This document shows, piece by piece, positions 1 to 8,530 of a stretch of DNA of 64,000 nt (its first letter is position 1; every line of letters begins with the position of its first letter). Made by a program: the position numbers and the translations under genes. Source of the DNA: Alginatibacterium sediminis (lineage in GTDB: Bacteria > Pseudomonadota > Gammaproteobacteria > Enterobacterales > Celerinatantimonadaceae). The notes under the pieces are model-generated. The model worked only from the letters and a program-made list of their open reading frames with translations. It did not search any database and had not been told where the DNA came from. The DNA lies in the NCBI RefSeq assembly GCF_003610775.1, contig NZ_RAQO01000013.1:1-64000 (forward strand), read 5' to 3'.

Positions 1-3
1 CTG

Positions 4-137
4 CTATCCCTGCCAACCTTTAGACTTTGGTTATTCGTAACGAGAGTCGGTAGGATAGAGTTTGATGCGCAATATGTCGTAGATTCAAACCCACTATCCC
101 TGCCAACCTTTAGACTTTGGTTATTTGTAACGAAAGT
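4..137. repeat. Two copies of a ~44-bp direct repeat, 90-bp period
   Basis: Bases 4-47 and 94-137 match at 42 of 44 positions (differences at 36/126 and 44/134), giving a 90-bp period that may continue upstream of the window. The repeat carries a CTATCCCTGCCA end followed by AACC...GGTT. The period suits a tRNA gene plus spacer, and a CCA ending is present, but no full cloverleaf can be drawn, so a decayed tRNA array or a small-RNA repeat are both possible. It lies just upstream of functional tRNA genes. Confidence 0.6.
53..99. other. Two-segment stem-loop inside the 90-bp repeat unit
   Basis: GGATAG (53-58) pairs with CTATCC (94-99), and the inner GTTTGA (60-65) pairs with TCAAAC (85-90). 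This gives 12 base pairs with a small asymmetric bulge and a 19-nt loop. The structure spans most of the repeat period. It could be the remains of a tRNA-like fold or an RNA processing signal; function is unknown. Confidence 0.4.
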
Positions 138-171
138 TTTGCGATGCGGTAATTCGTAATCGTTACCAAAT

Positions 172-201
172 TTTACTTTTATTTTCGGATGAGAGTAAGA
201 T
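172..201 (+). promoter_or_regulatory. Candidate sigma-70 promoter for the tRNA cluster
   Basis: TTTACT (172-177) and TAAGAT (196-201) are separated by 18 bp, about 45 bp upstream of tRNA-Met. The match to TTGACA/TATAAT is partial. It is the best-placed candidate between the repeat region and the tRNA genes, but is unproven. Confidence 0.3.
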
Positions 202-243
202 AAACAGTTCAGATGGCTTCTTCGGGAGTTACTTGAATATGTT

Positions 244-320
244 GGCTATGTAGCTCAGCTGGTTAGAGCACAGCACTCATAATGCTGGGGTCGCAGGTTC
301 AAGTCCCGCCATAGCCACCA
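244..320 (+). tRNA. tRNA-Met (CAT), elongator type
   Basis: This is a 77-nt cloverleaf with acceptor GGCTATG/CATAGCC, D-arm motif AGCTCAGCTGGTTAGAGC, anticodon stem CAGCA/TGCTG around CAT at 278-280, T-loop TTCAAGT and an encoded CCA end. The G1-C72 pair and overall sequence fit elongator Met rather than initiator. In E. coli the metT-leuW tRNA operon also sits next to ubiF, so the position is conserved. Confidence 0.95.
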
Positions 321-350
321 TCTTAAGTTTTGGCTTAAGAGAACAAAGAT

Positions 351-435
351 GCGGAAGTGGTGAAATTGGTAGACACGCTGGATTTAGGTTCCAGTGCTTC
401 GCGGCGTGAGAGTTCAAGTCTCTCCTTCCGCACCA
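351..435 (+). tRNA. tRNA-Leu (TAG), copy 1
   Basis: This is an 85-nt class II tRNA. The acceptor is GCGGAAG/CTTCCGC, the anticodon stem CTGGA/TCCAG encloses TAG at 385-387, a long variable arm is present, and CCA is encoded. It decodes CUA and probably other CUN leucine codons. It lies 30 bp after tRNA-Met and is probably co-transcribed with it. Confidence 0.95.
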
Positions 436-460
436 TCTTTGAGAACAACAACATTTTGAT

Positions 461-545
461 GCGGAAGTGGTGAAATTGGTAGACACGCTGGATTTAGGTT
501 CCAGTGCTTCGCGGCGTGAGAGTTCAAGTCTCTCCTTCCGCACCA
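461..545 (+). tRNA. tRNA-Leu (TAG), copy 2, identical to copy 1
   Basis: The 85 bases are identical to the preceding tRNA-Leu, with anticodon TAG at 495-497 and an encoded CCA. The 25-bp spacer between the copies differs from the tRNA-Met to tRNA-Leu spacer, so only the gene body is duplicated. Tandem identical copies are usually a dosage adaptation and are kept alike by gene conversion. Confidence 0.95.
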
Positions 546-1048
546 TTAATGTTGAGTACGTTCTAATAGTCTTTGTCCCCCAGCAGTTAAGCTCCCTTAC
601 CCAACAAATAACAGCTACTCAACCGAACTTTGCACACAGCAGCATCACTTCTAAAAGTCTATAACTACAATCTTCAATCGCCCGACTCAAGATTTAATTT
701 CATTGTGTGCGCCAAAGCACTCACAGAACCAAGCACAGAACCAAGCCACTATTAGCGTTAAAATAATTCATCCCCCAGGAATCTATCTAATACCATTGCT
801 ATTAATTTGTTGGTCTTTATTAGTCGTATATAGAATTGCTTAGATCAAGGAAAGAATTGCAGTTACTAGTTGACCTAATGACACCATTTTTGACGCTGAT
901 ATCAGAAATTGTGGTCGACGAAGTTGAGTTAATAATTTGAACGATTTGTATAAGCACCAAGTCCCTGTATTGCGAGCCCCCAAACTGTAGACTATAAAAT
1001 CACCAAAATCCTCAGTAAAAAAGCTAAAAAAGGACGCTCTTAAACGCC
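546..1048. other. Gene-poor stretch between the tRNA genes and ubiF
   Basis: About 500 bp with no convincing gene on either strand. It holds a perfect 12-bp tandem duplication (ACAGAACCAAGC twice, near 722-745) and A+T-rich sequence. It receives tRNA transcription from the left and the 3' end of the - strand monooxygenase gene from the right. Confidence 0.5.
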
Positions 1049-1053
1049 TTATA
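1039..1053 (-). terminator. Weak hairpin at the end of ubiF
   Basis: On the - strand CGCCTT-TAT-AAGGCG forms a 6-bp stem that includes the stop codon of the monooxygenase gene. A T-rich stretch follows about 15 bases further on. It may act as a weak terminator. Confidence 0.3.
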
Positions 1054-2209
1054 AAGGCGCTAATCCAAGCGCATAGCGCAAAGCTACGAGTTTTAGAGGG
1101 CCACTTTTTTGCGCCAGATTTAATCCAACTTTACGCAATCCTTTCGCTAGCGGATTGTCATTTGAAAAGCCTAAGTAGAAACCATCCATCATCGATTGCA
1201 TTAAAAGGTTGTCACGACGTCGTTGGCGTTGATAATTCGCTAAGGCAAAGTTGTCCACCGATTTACCATGTTCAGCTATCGACTCGAGAAGAGCTTCAAC
1301 ATCCTTAAAGCCCAAGTTAACTCCCTGCCCTGCCATCGGATGAATGGTATGCGCAGCATCACCAAGCAACACCGCACAATCTTTAACATAAGATTTTGCG
1401 TGCATGCGAGTTAATGGGAAGCTGGCAAAGTTGGAAATCTCAAAGTTACCTGGTAGCTGTGGGAACTGTTCCTTAATGGTGAGTTTTAAAGCAGCTGAGG
1501 ATAGTGCTTTAAGCGTTTTGATTTGGGCTGGAGTATCGTACCAGACCAAGGCTGCTTTTTGTCCGGGCAAGGGCAATAAGGCCCGGGGTCCCGAAGGATT
1601 AAACTGTTGCCATGTTGTAGTTTGCTGCGGTGCATCTAACTCAATATTTATGAGTAAGCAATGCTGTCGATAATTCCATCCACTCGTGGCTATTCCAAGT
1701 TGGCTGCGCATACTAGAGAGAGCTCCGTCAGCAACTAGTAGTCTTTTGGCTTTCACTTGTTGCTCGCCTAGTAGAATTTGACAGTCATGCTCTGAGATAG
1801 AAACTAGCTTACTACTATCACTTTGAACAAACTCAACATTAAATGCTTCAAGCTGATCCCAAAGTGCAAGTTGTATAACTCGGTTCTCTACAATCGAACC
1901 TAAATTCTCTAGGCCAACATCATCAGCCTCGAAACTTAAAACTTGCTCTGGATTTTCCCAAGCTTGCAAACTGCGATAAGGGGCATGCCGCATGGCTTCT
2001 ACGGCCTGCCATGCGCCTAGACGCTCTAGCAGTGCAATGCTTTGATGACTCAGCGCGCTAACTCTAAGATCAATCGCTTGACTGGCTTGATAGGCCACTG
2101 GTGGACACGCTTCGACAACTAAAACCCGCTGACCAAGTCTAGCCAGCCCTAAAGCGCTAGCTGCTCCAATCATTCCCCCGCCGATGACAATTGAATCGTA
2201 GTTTTTCAA
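1049..2209 (-). CDS. ubiF: UbiF-type FAD monooxygenase of ubiquinone synthesis
   Basis: A 386-aa flavoprotein of the UbiH/UbiF/UbiI/COQ6 family, which hydroxylate the aromatic ring of ubiquinone intermediates at the inner membrane. Visible are the N-terminal FAD Rossmann motif GGGMIG (residues 10-15), the DG motif (161-162) and the GD motif LGDAAHTIHPMAGQG (282-296). The length is normal for the family. It is divergent from miaB, the same arrangement as ubiF-miaB in E. coli, which favours UbiF (C6 hydroxylase) over UbiH or UbiI. Paralogues in this family are hard to separate by eye, so the exact ring position is inferred from synteny. Confidence 0.85.
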   Translation of the reverse strand: MKNYDSIVIGGGMIGAASALGLARLGQRVLVVEACPPVAYQASQAIDLRVSALSHQSIALLERLGAWQAVEAMRHAPYRSLQAWENPEQVLSFEADDVGLENLGSIVENRVIQLALWDQLEAFNVEFVQSDSSKLVSISEHDCQILLGEQQVKAKRLLVADGALSSMRSQLGIATSGWNYRQHCLLINIELDAPQQTTTWQQFNPSGPRALLPLPGQKAALVWYDTPAQIKTLKALSSAALKLTIKEQFPQLPGNFEISNFASFPLTRMHAKSYVKDCAVLLGDAAHTIHPMAGQGVNLGFKDVEALLESIAEHGKSVDNFALANYQRQRRRDNLLMQSMMDGFYLGFSNDNPLAKGLRKVGLNLAQKSGPLKLVALRYALGLAPL

Positions 2210-2427
2210 ACCCTAAACCTTTAAAATTGCTCTATAAGCAACAGTATACCAAAGACTGCGTTTTTACTCCCTTATAGTGCAGCCCAGCAATCGTTTTGAC
2301 ACACCGTTTACCTAATTCCTTACTTGCCTAGATTAATCCCATTTAGATTAAGCCATGAACTGGCATTCCCTCCAACAAAGGTTTAAAATGCCGCTCCTTA
2401 AAAATCTGAACAGAAATAGAGCAACTT

Positions 2428-3861
2428 ATGGCCAAATTACTTCACATCAAAACTTGGGGCTGTCAAATGAACGAGTACGATTCGTCCAAAATGGCGGACT
2501 TACTTGATGCGACCCACGGCTATGAACTTACCGACGAAGCAAAAGATGCAGATGTCGTGCTACTCAACACCTGTTCGATTAGAGAAAAAGCTCAAGAGAA
2601 AGTATTTCATCAGCTTGGTCGCTGGAAAAATATTAAGAAAAAAAATCCTAACTTAGTTATTGGGGTGGGTGGTTGTGTTGCCTCACAAGAGGGAGCAGCC
2701 ATTCGTCAGCGCGCACCTTATGTAGATATAGTATTCGGCCCCCAAACCCTGCACCGCTTGCCTGAAATGATTGCACAAGTGCAAGCTGGTGAGAAAGCAG
2801 TAGTGGACGTAAGTTTCCCCGAGATCGAAAAATTTGACCGTTTGCCCGAACCAAAGGCAGATGGAGCCACAGCGTTTGTCTCTATTATGGAAGGCTGTAG
2901 CAAATATTGCTCGTTTTGCGTTGTCCCCTACACCCGTGGTGAAGAGGTTAGCCGTCCCTTAGACGACGTACTTTACGAAGTTGCCACCCTAGCCGAGCAA
3001 GGAGTTCGAGAAGTTAATCTACTCGGACAAAATGTAAATGCTTATCGAGGATTACAACACGACGAGAGCATTTGTAGTTTTGCTGAATTACTGCGTTATG
3101 TTGCTTCAATTAATGGTATTGATCGAATTCGTTTCACAACCAGTCACCCTATTGAGTTCACCGATGACATTATTGATGTCTATGCCGATACACCAGAATT
3201 AGTTAGCTTTTTACATTTACCGGTACAAAGTGGCAGCGACCGTATTCTGACTTTAATGAAACGCAGTCATACCGCCTTGGAATACAAATCTATAATTCGT
3301 AAATTAAAAGTCGCTAGGCCGGATATAGAAATAAGCTCCGATTTCATAGTTGGCTACCCAGGAGAAACCCAAGCCGACTTTCTGGACACCATGCAGTTGA
3401 TAGAACAAATAAACTTCGATATGAGCTATAGTTTTATCTACAGTGCACGCCCTGGAACGCCTGCCGCTGATTTACCTGACGATGTCAGTGACGATGAGAA
3501 AAAACAACGACTCTATATTTTGCAAGATCGTATCAATCAACAAGCCATGCAAGTTAGTCGTAGAATGCTTGTTACTGAGCAGCGTATTTTGGTTGAAGGT
3601 CCATCCAAGAAAAACCCAATGGAGCTTCGGGGTCGCACTGAAAACAACCGCGTTGTCAATTTTGAGGGGCCACACGATTGCATTGGACAATTTGTTGATG
3701 TAAAAATCAAAGATGTGTTTGCCCACTCCTTACGTGGCGAACTTGTACGTGTTGAGTCAGAGATGAAGCTACGTGATGCGATGTCACCATCTAGCATTAT
3801 TGAGAAATCCCAAGAGGGACAAGCGGATGAACTTGGCGTAAGTACCTTTACCCCTGCTTAA
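2428..3861 (+). CDS. miaB: tRNA-2-methylthio-N6-dimethylallyladenosine synthase
   Basis: A 477-aa radical-SAM methylthiotransferase that converts i6A37 to ms2i6A37 in tRNAs reading UNN codons. The N-terminal UPF0004 domain carries C12, C49 and C83, which bind one 4Fe-4S cluster. The radical-SAM motif CSKYCSFC supplies C158, C162 and C165 for the second cluster. A TRAM RNA-binding domain occupies roughly residues 375-445, followed by a short, poorly conserved tail. The start ATG begins [15 protein letters not shown], as in the family. It opens the conserved miaB-ybeZ-ybeY-ybeX-lnt run. Confidence 0.97.
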   Translation: MAKLLHIKTWGCQMNEYDSSKMADLLDATHGYELTDEAKDADVVLLNTCSIREKAQEKVFHQLGRWKNIKKKNPNLVIGVGGCVASQEGAAIRQRAPYVDIVFGPQTLHRLPEMIAQVQAGEKAVVDVSFPEIEKFDRLPEPKADGATAFVSIMEGCSKYCSFCVVPYTRGEEVSRPLDDVLYEVATLAEQGVREVNLLGQNVNAYRGLQHDESICSFAELLRYVASINGIDRIRFTTSHPIEFTDDIIDVYADTPELVSFLHLPVQSGSDRILTLMKRSHTALEYKSIIRKLKVARPDIEISSDFIVGYPGETQADFLDTMQLIEQINFDMSYSFIYSARPGTPAADLPDDVSDDEKKQRLYILQDRINQQAMQVSRRMLVTEQRILVEGPSKKNPMELRGRTENNRVVNFEGPHDCIGQFVDVKIKDVFAHSLRGELVRVESEMKLRDAMSPSSIIEKSQEGQADELGVSTFTPA

Positions 3862-3905
3862 ACATCCCTCGAAACTTGGCCGCGTAGCGGCCAACAAGGA
3901 CTATT

Positions 3906-4961
3906 TTGAGTCAGACTAGTAATATAGAGATCCACCTAGAGCCAGCAAATAGCCAACGTTTAGCCAGTTTGTGCGGCCCATTTGATGACAATATAAAGCA
4001 AATCGAACGCCGTCTTGGGCTTGAGATTTCCTACCACAACAATCAATTTAGTATCATCGGCCCTTCACGAGCAACCCTTGCATGTGCAGACATATTGAAA
4101 AAGCTTTATGTAGAAACACAAGGTCTTAAAGGCAAAAAAGTGACGGAGTTAGATCCTGAGCAAGTCCATTTGGCAATTCAGCAAAGTAATGCACTAGAAT
4201 CCGATCACGCCGCACAAAGCTACTCCAAAGAATTAAACATAAAAACCAAACGTGGCGTCGTCAAACCACGCGGTGACAATCAAGCAAATTACGTAGCCAA
4301 TATTTTACGTCATGACGTCACCTTTGGGATCGGCCCTGCCGGTACCGGGAAAACCTACTTAGCTGTTGCTTGCGCTGTCGATGCACTAGAGCGTCAAGAA
4401 GTGCGTCGGATTCTTTTGACAAGGCCTGCTGTTGAAGCAGGTGAGAAACTAGGATTTCTACCCGGCGACTTAAGCCAGAAAGTTGACCCTTACTTACGCC
4501 CTCTCTATGACGCCTTATTCGAAATGCTTGGTTTCGAAAAAGTTGAACGACTCATAGAACGAAACATAATTGAAGTTGCACCACTTGCTTATATGCGCGG
4601 CCGTACCTTAAACGATGCCTTTATTATCCTTGACGAGAGCCAGAACACGACCCCTGAACAAATGAAAATGTTCTTAACTCGCATAGGCTTTAATTCGCGC
4701 GCAGTGATTACTGGTGATGTAACCCAGATTGACTTACCAAAACATCAGAAGTCAGGTTTACGCCACTGCATGGAAGTGCTCAATGAAGTTGAGGCTTTAA
4801 GCTTTAATCACTTCGAAGCTGCAGATGTTGTGCGTCATCCAGTGGTTGCTAGTATTGTTCTTGCTTACGAAAAAGCTGACTTAAAAGAGCAGTTAGCAGA
4901 ACGTTTACGCTTGCAAGCTCGCGAAAAAGCTCAGCAATCCAATAGCAAGGCACCGTTATGA
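3906..4961 (+). CDS. ybeZ: PhoH-like ATPase YbeZ
   Basis: A 351-aa PhoH-family P-loop NTPase that works with YbeY in rRNA processing and stress tolerance in E. coli. An N-terminal KH-like region precedes Walker A GPAGTGKT (143-150), and the Walker B-like ILDES is near residue 239. The predicted start is TTG at 3906, preceded by a purine-rich AAGGA at 3896-3900. The last 4 bases overlap ybeY (ATGA), suggesting translational coupling. Length and neighbours match E. coli YbeZ. Confidence 0.93.
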   Translation: MSQTSNIEIHLEPANSQRLASLCGPFDDNIKQIERRLGLEISYHNNQFSIIGPSRATLACADILKKLYVETQGLKGKKVTELDPEQVHLAIQQSNALESDHAAQSYSKELNIKTKRGVVKPRGDNQANYVANILRHDVTFGIGPAGTGKTYLAVACAVDALERQEVRRILLTRPAVEAGEKLGFLPGDLSQKVDPYLRPLYDALFEMLGFEKVERLIERNIIEVAPLAYMRGRTLNDAFIILDESQNTTPEQMKMFLTRIGFNSRAVITGDVTQIDLPKHQKSGLRHCMEVLNEVEALSFNHFEAADVVRHPVVASIVLAYEKADLKEQLAERLRLQAREKAQQSNSKAPL

Positions 4962-5410
4962 GTTTTGACGTCGACTTGCAAATTGCCTGCAAGGACCAAC
5001 AATCGATTCCTGAACCAGCTTATATTCAAAGCTGCGTTGAATCTGTACTGAGTCGGTTTCGAGAACAAGCCGAAATAACAGTGCGCATTGTTGATGTAGA
5101 CGAAAGTCAGACCTTAAATCATGAGTTTCGGGATCAAGATAAACCAACCAACGTGTTGTCATTTCCCTTTATCGCTCCCCCGGGTATAGAGCTGCCTTTA
5201 CTCGGTGATTTAGTGATTTGCCAAGCCATTATTGCTAAAGAAGCTACTGAACAAAACAAGCCTGAGATCAATCATTGGTCGCATATGCTTGTACATGGCT
5301 GCCTGCATTTGCTAGGTTATGATCATATCGATGATCACGATGCTGAAGAAATGGAAGCCCTTGAGGTCGAAATCTTAAACAGCATGGGCATTGCTGATCC
5401 TTATTTATAA
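4958..5410 (+). CDS. ybeY: Endoribonuclease YbeY
   Basis: A 150-aa single-domain metal-dependent RNase required for 16S rRNA 3'-end maturation and ribosome quality control. The zinc site is the H-x3-H-x5-H motif with H113, H117 and H123 within [17 protein letters not shown]. The start ATG overlaps the ybeZ stop. Its partner YbeZ lies directly upstream and ybeX directly downstream, so the three proteins are probably made together. Confidence 0.96.
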   Translation: MSFDVDLQIACKDQQSIPEPAYIQSCVESVLSRFREQAEITVRIVDVDESQTLNHEFRDQDKPTNVLSFPFIAPPGIELPLLGDLVICQAIIAKEATEQNKPEINHWSHMLVHGCLHLLGYDHIDDHDAEEMEALEVEILNSMGIADPYL

Positions 5411-5429
5411 CTGTTAAAACAAGAAGCGA

Positions 5430-6308
5430 ATGAACGACGACCCAAACTCGAGCAACGGCTCCTCTAAAAAATCTTTGCTAGGAAAACTAGCACAATTGGT
5501 TTCAGGCGAGCCGAAAAACAAAGAACAACTCGTAGAACTAATCAAAGATGCGAATCAACGAGAATTAATCGATAGTAATACTACCGATATGCTCGAAGGA
5601 GTATTAGACATCACCAAATTGAGGGTGCGGGATATTATGATCCCGCGTTCGCAAATGGTGACTATCGATGTCAATACCACCATCAGTAAGGCGCTTCCAA
5701 AGCTGATCAAAGCGCGTCACTCGCGCTTTCCCGTGATCAACGAAGACAAAGACCATATTGAAGGAATACTGCTTGCGAAAGATTTATTGCAGTATAGTTT
5801 TGATGACAATGCTGAAACCTTACTCATTGGCGAGACCATTCGCGCTGCAGTGGTTGTCCCCGAGAGTAAACGCATCGACAAACTTCTCAAAGAGTTTCGC
5901 AGCAAGCGTTATCACATGGCAATTGTGGTTGATGAATTTGGTGGCGTTTCAGGATTAGTGACCATTGAAGATATTTTAGAACTAATTGTCGGTGATATTG
6001 AAGATGAATTCGCCAAGGCTGAAGACTTGCTCGACGATGTAAAGCGCATTAACAACAGCACTTATTCAGTCAACGCGCTAACCGAAATTGAAGACTTCAA
6101 CGAACAGTTTTCGTGTTCATTTCATAGTGATGAAGTAGACACCATTGGTGGTTTAGTGACACACGCTTTTGGTCACCTGCCGGCTAAAGGTGAAATCATA
6201 AAAATCGATGGATTTAAATTTAAAGTCAAAAGTGCAGACCGCCGGCGCTTAAATCAACTACGCGTGACAGTCCCAAAAGGCACCGTGGTAACCCTTAATC
6301 AGGATTAA
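5430..6308 (+). CDS. ybeX: CorC/YbeX CBS-domain protein
   Basis: A 292-aa cytoplasmic protein with two CBS repeats (about residues 65-190) and a C-terminal CorC/HlyC domain (about 205-287). It has no membrane segment, so it is the stand-alone CorC/YbeX type rather than the membrane CNNM/CorB type. E. coli YbeX has been linked to magnesium/cobalt efflux and more recently to ribosome metabolism. The gene sits 19 bp after ybeY and 4 bp before lnt in the conserved operon. Confidence 0.92.
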   Translation: MNDDPNSSNGSSKKSLLGKLAQLVSGEPKNKEQLVELIKDANQRELIDSNTTDMLEGVLDITKLRVRDIMIPRSQMVTIDVNTTISKALPKLIKARHSRFPVINEDKDHIEGILLAKDLLQYSFDDNAETLLIGETIRAAVVVPESKRIDKLLKEFRSKRYHMAIVVDEFGGVSGLVTIEDILELIVGDIEDEFAKAEDLLDDVKRINNSTYSVNALTEIEDFNEQFSCSFHSDEVDTIGGLVTHAFGHLPAKGEIIKIDGFKFKVKSADRRRLNQLRVTVPKGTVVTLNQD

Positions 6309-6312
6309 TCTA

Positions 6313-7857
6313 TTGGCGCTTTCAACGCTCAAAAGCTGGCAGGCTTACCTGCTAGCTTTTTTATTAGGCCTTAGCACCCCATTTTCGTTTGCTCCTTTTG
6401 ATATCTGGCCAATAATGCCACTAAGCCTTGCTGGCTTATGGCTCCTAGCGAGTCACCACAATCACCCAGGAAAACTTGGTTTCGTTTATGGGTTAGGTTG
6501 GTTTGGTTACGGTGTTTCTTGGGTACATGTAAGCATGGCTCAATTTGGAGGAATGCCGCTCGCAGCTAGTTTAGGGTTAATGCTGTTGTTGGTAAGCTAC
6601 CTGTCCCTATTCCCTAGTTTAGCGATGCATCTCGCCTTTCGCTGGGCGCGAAATTACTCCATAGGTTTTTACTTAGTTTACCTACCTAGCTGTTGGCTTT
6701 TAACCGAATGGCTACGCTCATGGCTACTAACCGGCTTTCCTTGGCTTCAACCTGGTTATTCGCAGTTGGCATCGCCGCTTTCAGCATTCGCACCCTATCT
6801 AGGTGTACTTGGGGTCAGCGCTGCAACTTTTGTGCTTTCCGGCATCCTAGCCTATGGTTTTTTGAACCCTAAACATCGCTTGCCCCTTGCAGCCCTTATT
6901 GTGCTAAGCGCAGTTGCATTGATGATTGTTAAGCCCATTCAATGGACAAAAGATAGTTCTAGCCTTGAGCTCGCACTTGTCCAGGGTAACATTGATCTCA
7001 ATCAGAAATGGTTACGCAAAAATCGAGTACCGATGCTACAGCGCTATCAAGAATTGAGCCTTGCCCAACCCCAAGCTGACGTTATCATTTGGCCAGAATC
7101 AGCTATTGCAGCAACCGAATTCGAAACCTTAGGTTTTTTGGAATCACTTGATCGCCGACTATTAGAGCGCCAACAAGCTTTAGTTACTGGAATCATCGCG
7201 CTAGATTACCAAAGCAATCATTTTTATAACGCGATGATTACGCTTGGACAATACACCTTACCTAACACCGATCAGAGTACCGAACATGAGCAGCTCAGTT
7301 ATGAGTTTGAAGGGGATAATCGATATTATAAGCAACACCTACTCCCTATTGGAGAGTTTGTCCCCTTTGAAACCATCTTAAGGCCCTTGGCTCCCTTTTT
7401 TAACCTTCCGATGTCGTCGTTTGCTCGAGGTGATAGCACTCAAAAAAATCTAGTGGTTAAAGGCCAACAATGGATACCCGCAATTTGTTATGAAATTGCT
7501 TTTAGCGAATTAGTTAGAAAATATGCGAATAAGCACAGCGATGCAATCATCACGGTTAGTAACGATACTTGGTTTGGCTCATCAATCGGTCCCGAGCAAC
7601 ATTTGCAAATAGCTCAAATGCGCGCTCTTGAATTGCAGCGACCAGTAATTCGCTCAACAAACAGCGGCGTGACCGCCATCATAGACCGTCGCGGCCAAAT
7701 AAACGCTAAGGCAGCAAGCTTTGAAGAAGCAACCTTAGTTGCCAATATAACAGGCGCCCAGGGGCTCACCCCGTTCCAACGTTGGGGAGAGCGTCCGCTA
7801 TTATATGTAATGCTATTGGTTTTGGTTGTCTACCGATTTAGATTCAAAGGCAAATAG
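6313..7857 (+). CDS. lnt: Apolipoprotein N-acyltransferase
   Basis: A 514-aa inner-membrane enzyme that adds the third acyl chain to the N-terminal cysteine of lipoproteins. Several membrane segments fill residues ~10-210, then a periplasmic nitrilase-like domain carries the catalytic triad E262 (WPESA), K340 (YYKQHLLPIGEF) and C392 (PAICYE). A last membrane segment ends near residue 510. The predicted start is TTG at 6313, 4 bp after the ybeX stop. The final 45 bases overlap the convergent zinc-ribbon gene on the other strand. Confidence 0.97.
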   Translation: MALSTLKSWQAYLLAFLLGLSTPFSFAPFDIWPIMPLSLAGLWLLASHHNHPGKLGFVYGLGWFGYGVSWVHVSMAQFGGMPLAASLGLMLLLVSYLSLFPSLAMHLAFRWARNYSIGFYLVYLPSCWLLTEWLRSWLLTGFPWLQPGYSQLASPLSAFAPYLGVLGVSAATFVLSGILAYGFLNPKHRLPLAALIVLSAVALMIVKPIQWTKDSSSLELALVQGNIDLNQKWLRKNRVPMLQRYQELSLAQPQADVIIWPESAIAATEFETLGFLESLDRRLLERQQALVTGIIALDYQSNHFYNAMITLGQYTLPNTDQSTEHEQLSYEFEGDNRYYKQHLLPIGEFVPFETILRPLAPFFNLPMSSFARGDSTQKNLVVKGQQWIPAICYEIAFSELVRKYANKHSDAIITVSNDTWFGSSIGPEQHLQIAQMRALELQRPVIRSTNSGVTAIIDRRGQINAKAASFEEATLVANITGAQGLTPFQRWGERPLLYVMLLVLVVYRFRFKGK

Positions 7858-8340
7858 CTGATCCAGCGGTAAGTGCTGATAACTATCATGTTGGCACTTT
7901 GGACAAGGGCTAAGCTTTTCTGGGTGCCAAATCGCATGTTGGTACCCACACTTAGTACATTCTATAAGTCCCAAACCTAATCGCTCACCACTTTTATAAA
8001 TACCTTGGTGTTTTAGATCTTCACTTAGGTCATGCCACGCGATTTGACTTGGGTCACTTACTTTGCCTAACCAATGCCAAATACTATCCTCCAATAACCC
8101 CATCGATGGGCTGGCTTGCCAATCTTCTCGATAATCTTGTTGCCACTGCGCAATATCGCGTTTCACATAGACTTTAACAAGTTCTATCTCATCTTTACTG
8201 AGCTCTTGAGCTGCATTAATGTATTGCGAACTTTTTTCTAGTAAGCTTTTTAGCTCTTCACTACTTGGATTGTTTTCCCCATTTAAACGTTGCCCAATAT
8301 CTTTAATCACCTGCTGATATACATCGGTAAATTTTGACAT
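7813..8340 (-). CDS. YbeL-like zinc-ribbon protein (DUF1451)
   Basis: A 175-aa soluble protein with a helical N-terminal two-thirds and a C-terminal zinc ribbon: C128-x2-C131 and C146-x2-C149. It matches the DUF1451/YbeL family, whose role is unknown; in E. coli ybeL is also next to leuS, supporting the assignment. The gene is divergent from leuS, and its 3' end runs 45 bp into lnt on the opposite strand. An AGGAGG-type ribosome site lies just upstream of the ATG. Confidence 0.88.
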   Translation of the reverse strand: MSKFTDVYQQVIKDIGQRLNGENNPSSEELKSLLEKSSQYINAAQELSKDEIELVKVYVKRDIAQWQQDYREDWQASPSMGLLEDSIWHWLGKVSDPSQIAWHDLSEDLKHQGIYKSGERLGLGLIECTKCGYQHAIWHPEKLSPCPKCQHDSYQHLPLDQLFAFESKSVDNQNQ

Positions 8341-8530
8341 TTCATACCTCCTAGCGGCTAGTTTTAACTCTAACGAGCAATCGCTTGAATAAAAGCGCTC
8401 TAAATCACAACTTTAAGCATAGAAAAAACACTTCATAGCACAAGGAGTATTGTTGTTGTAAGGCGTACTCGGTATCCTATGCTGATTTGCATCATGCCGG
8501 AAAACCCGGAACAACTGGAAGTACTCAGCA

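Noticed and set aside
4-137. Possible CRISPR repeat pair
   Set aside because: There are only two copies, the repeat is too long (44 bp), the 46-bp spacer between them is structured rather than random, and no cas genes are in the window.
277-664. Open frames of 65-89 codons across the tRNA genes
   Set aside because: They translate the tRNA genes themselves, on both strands, and carry repeated peptides only because the tRNA-Leu copies are identical.
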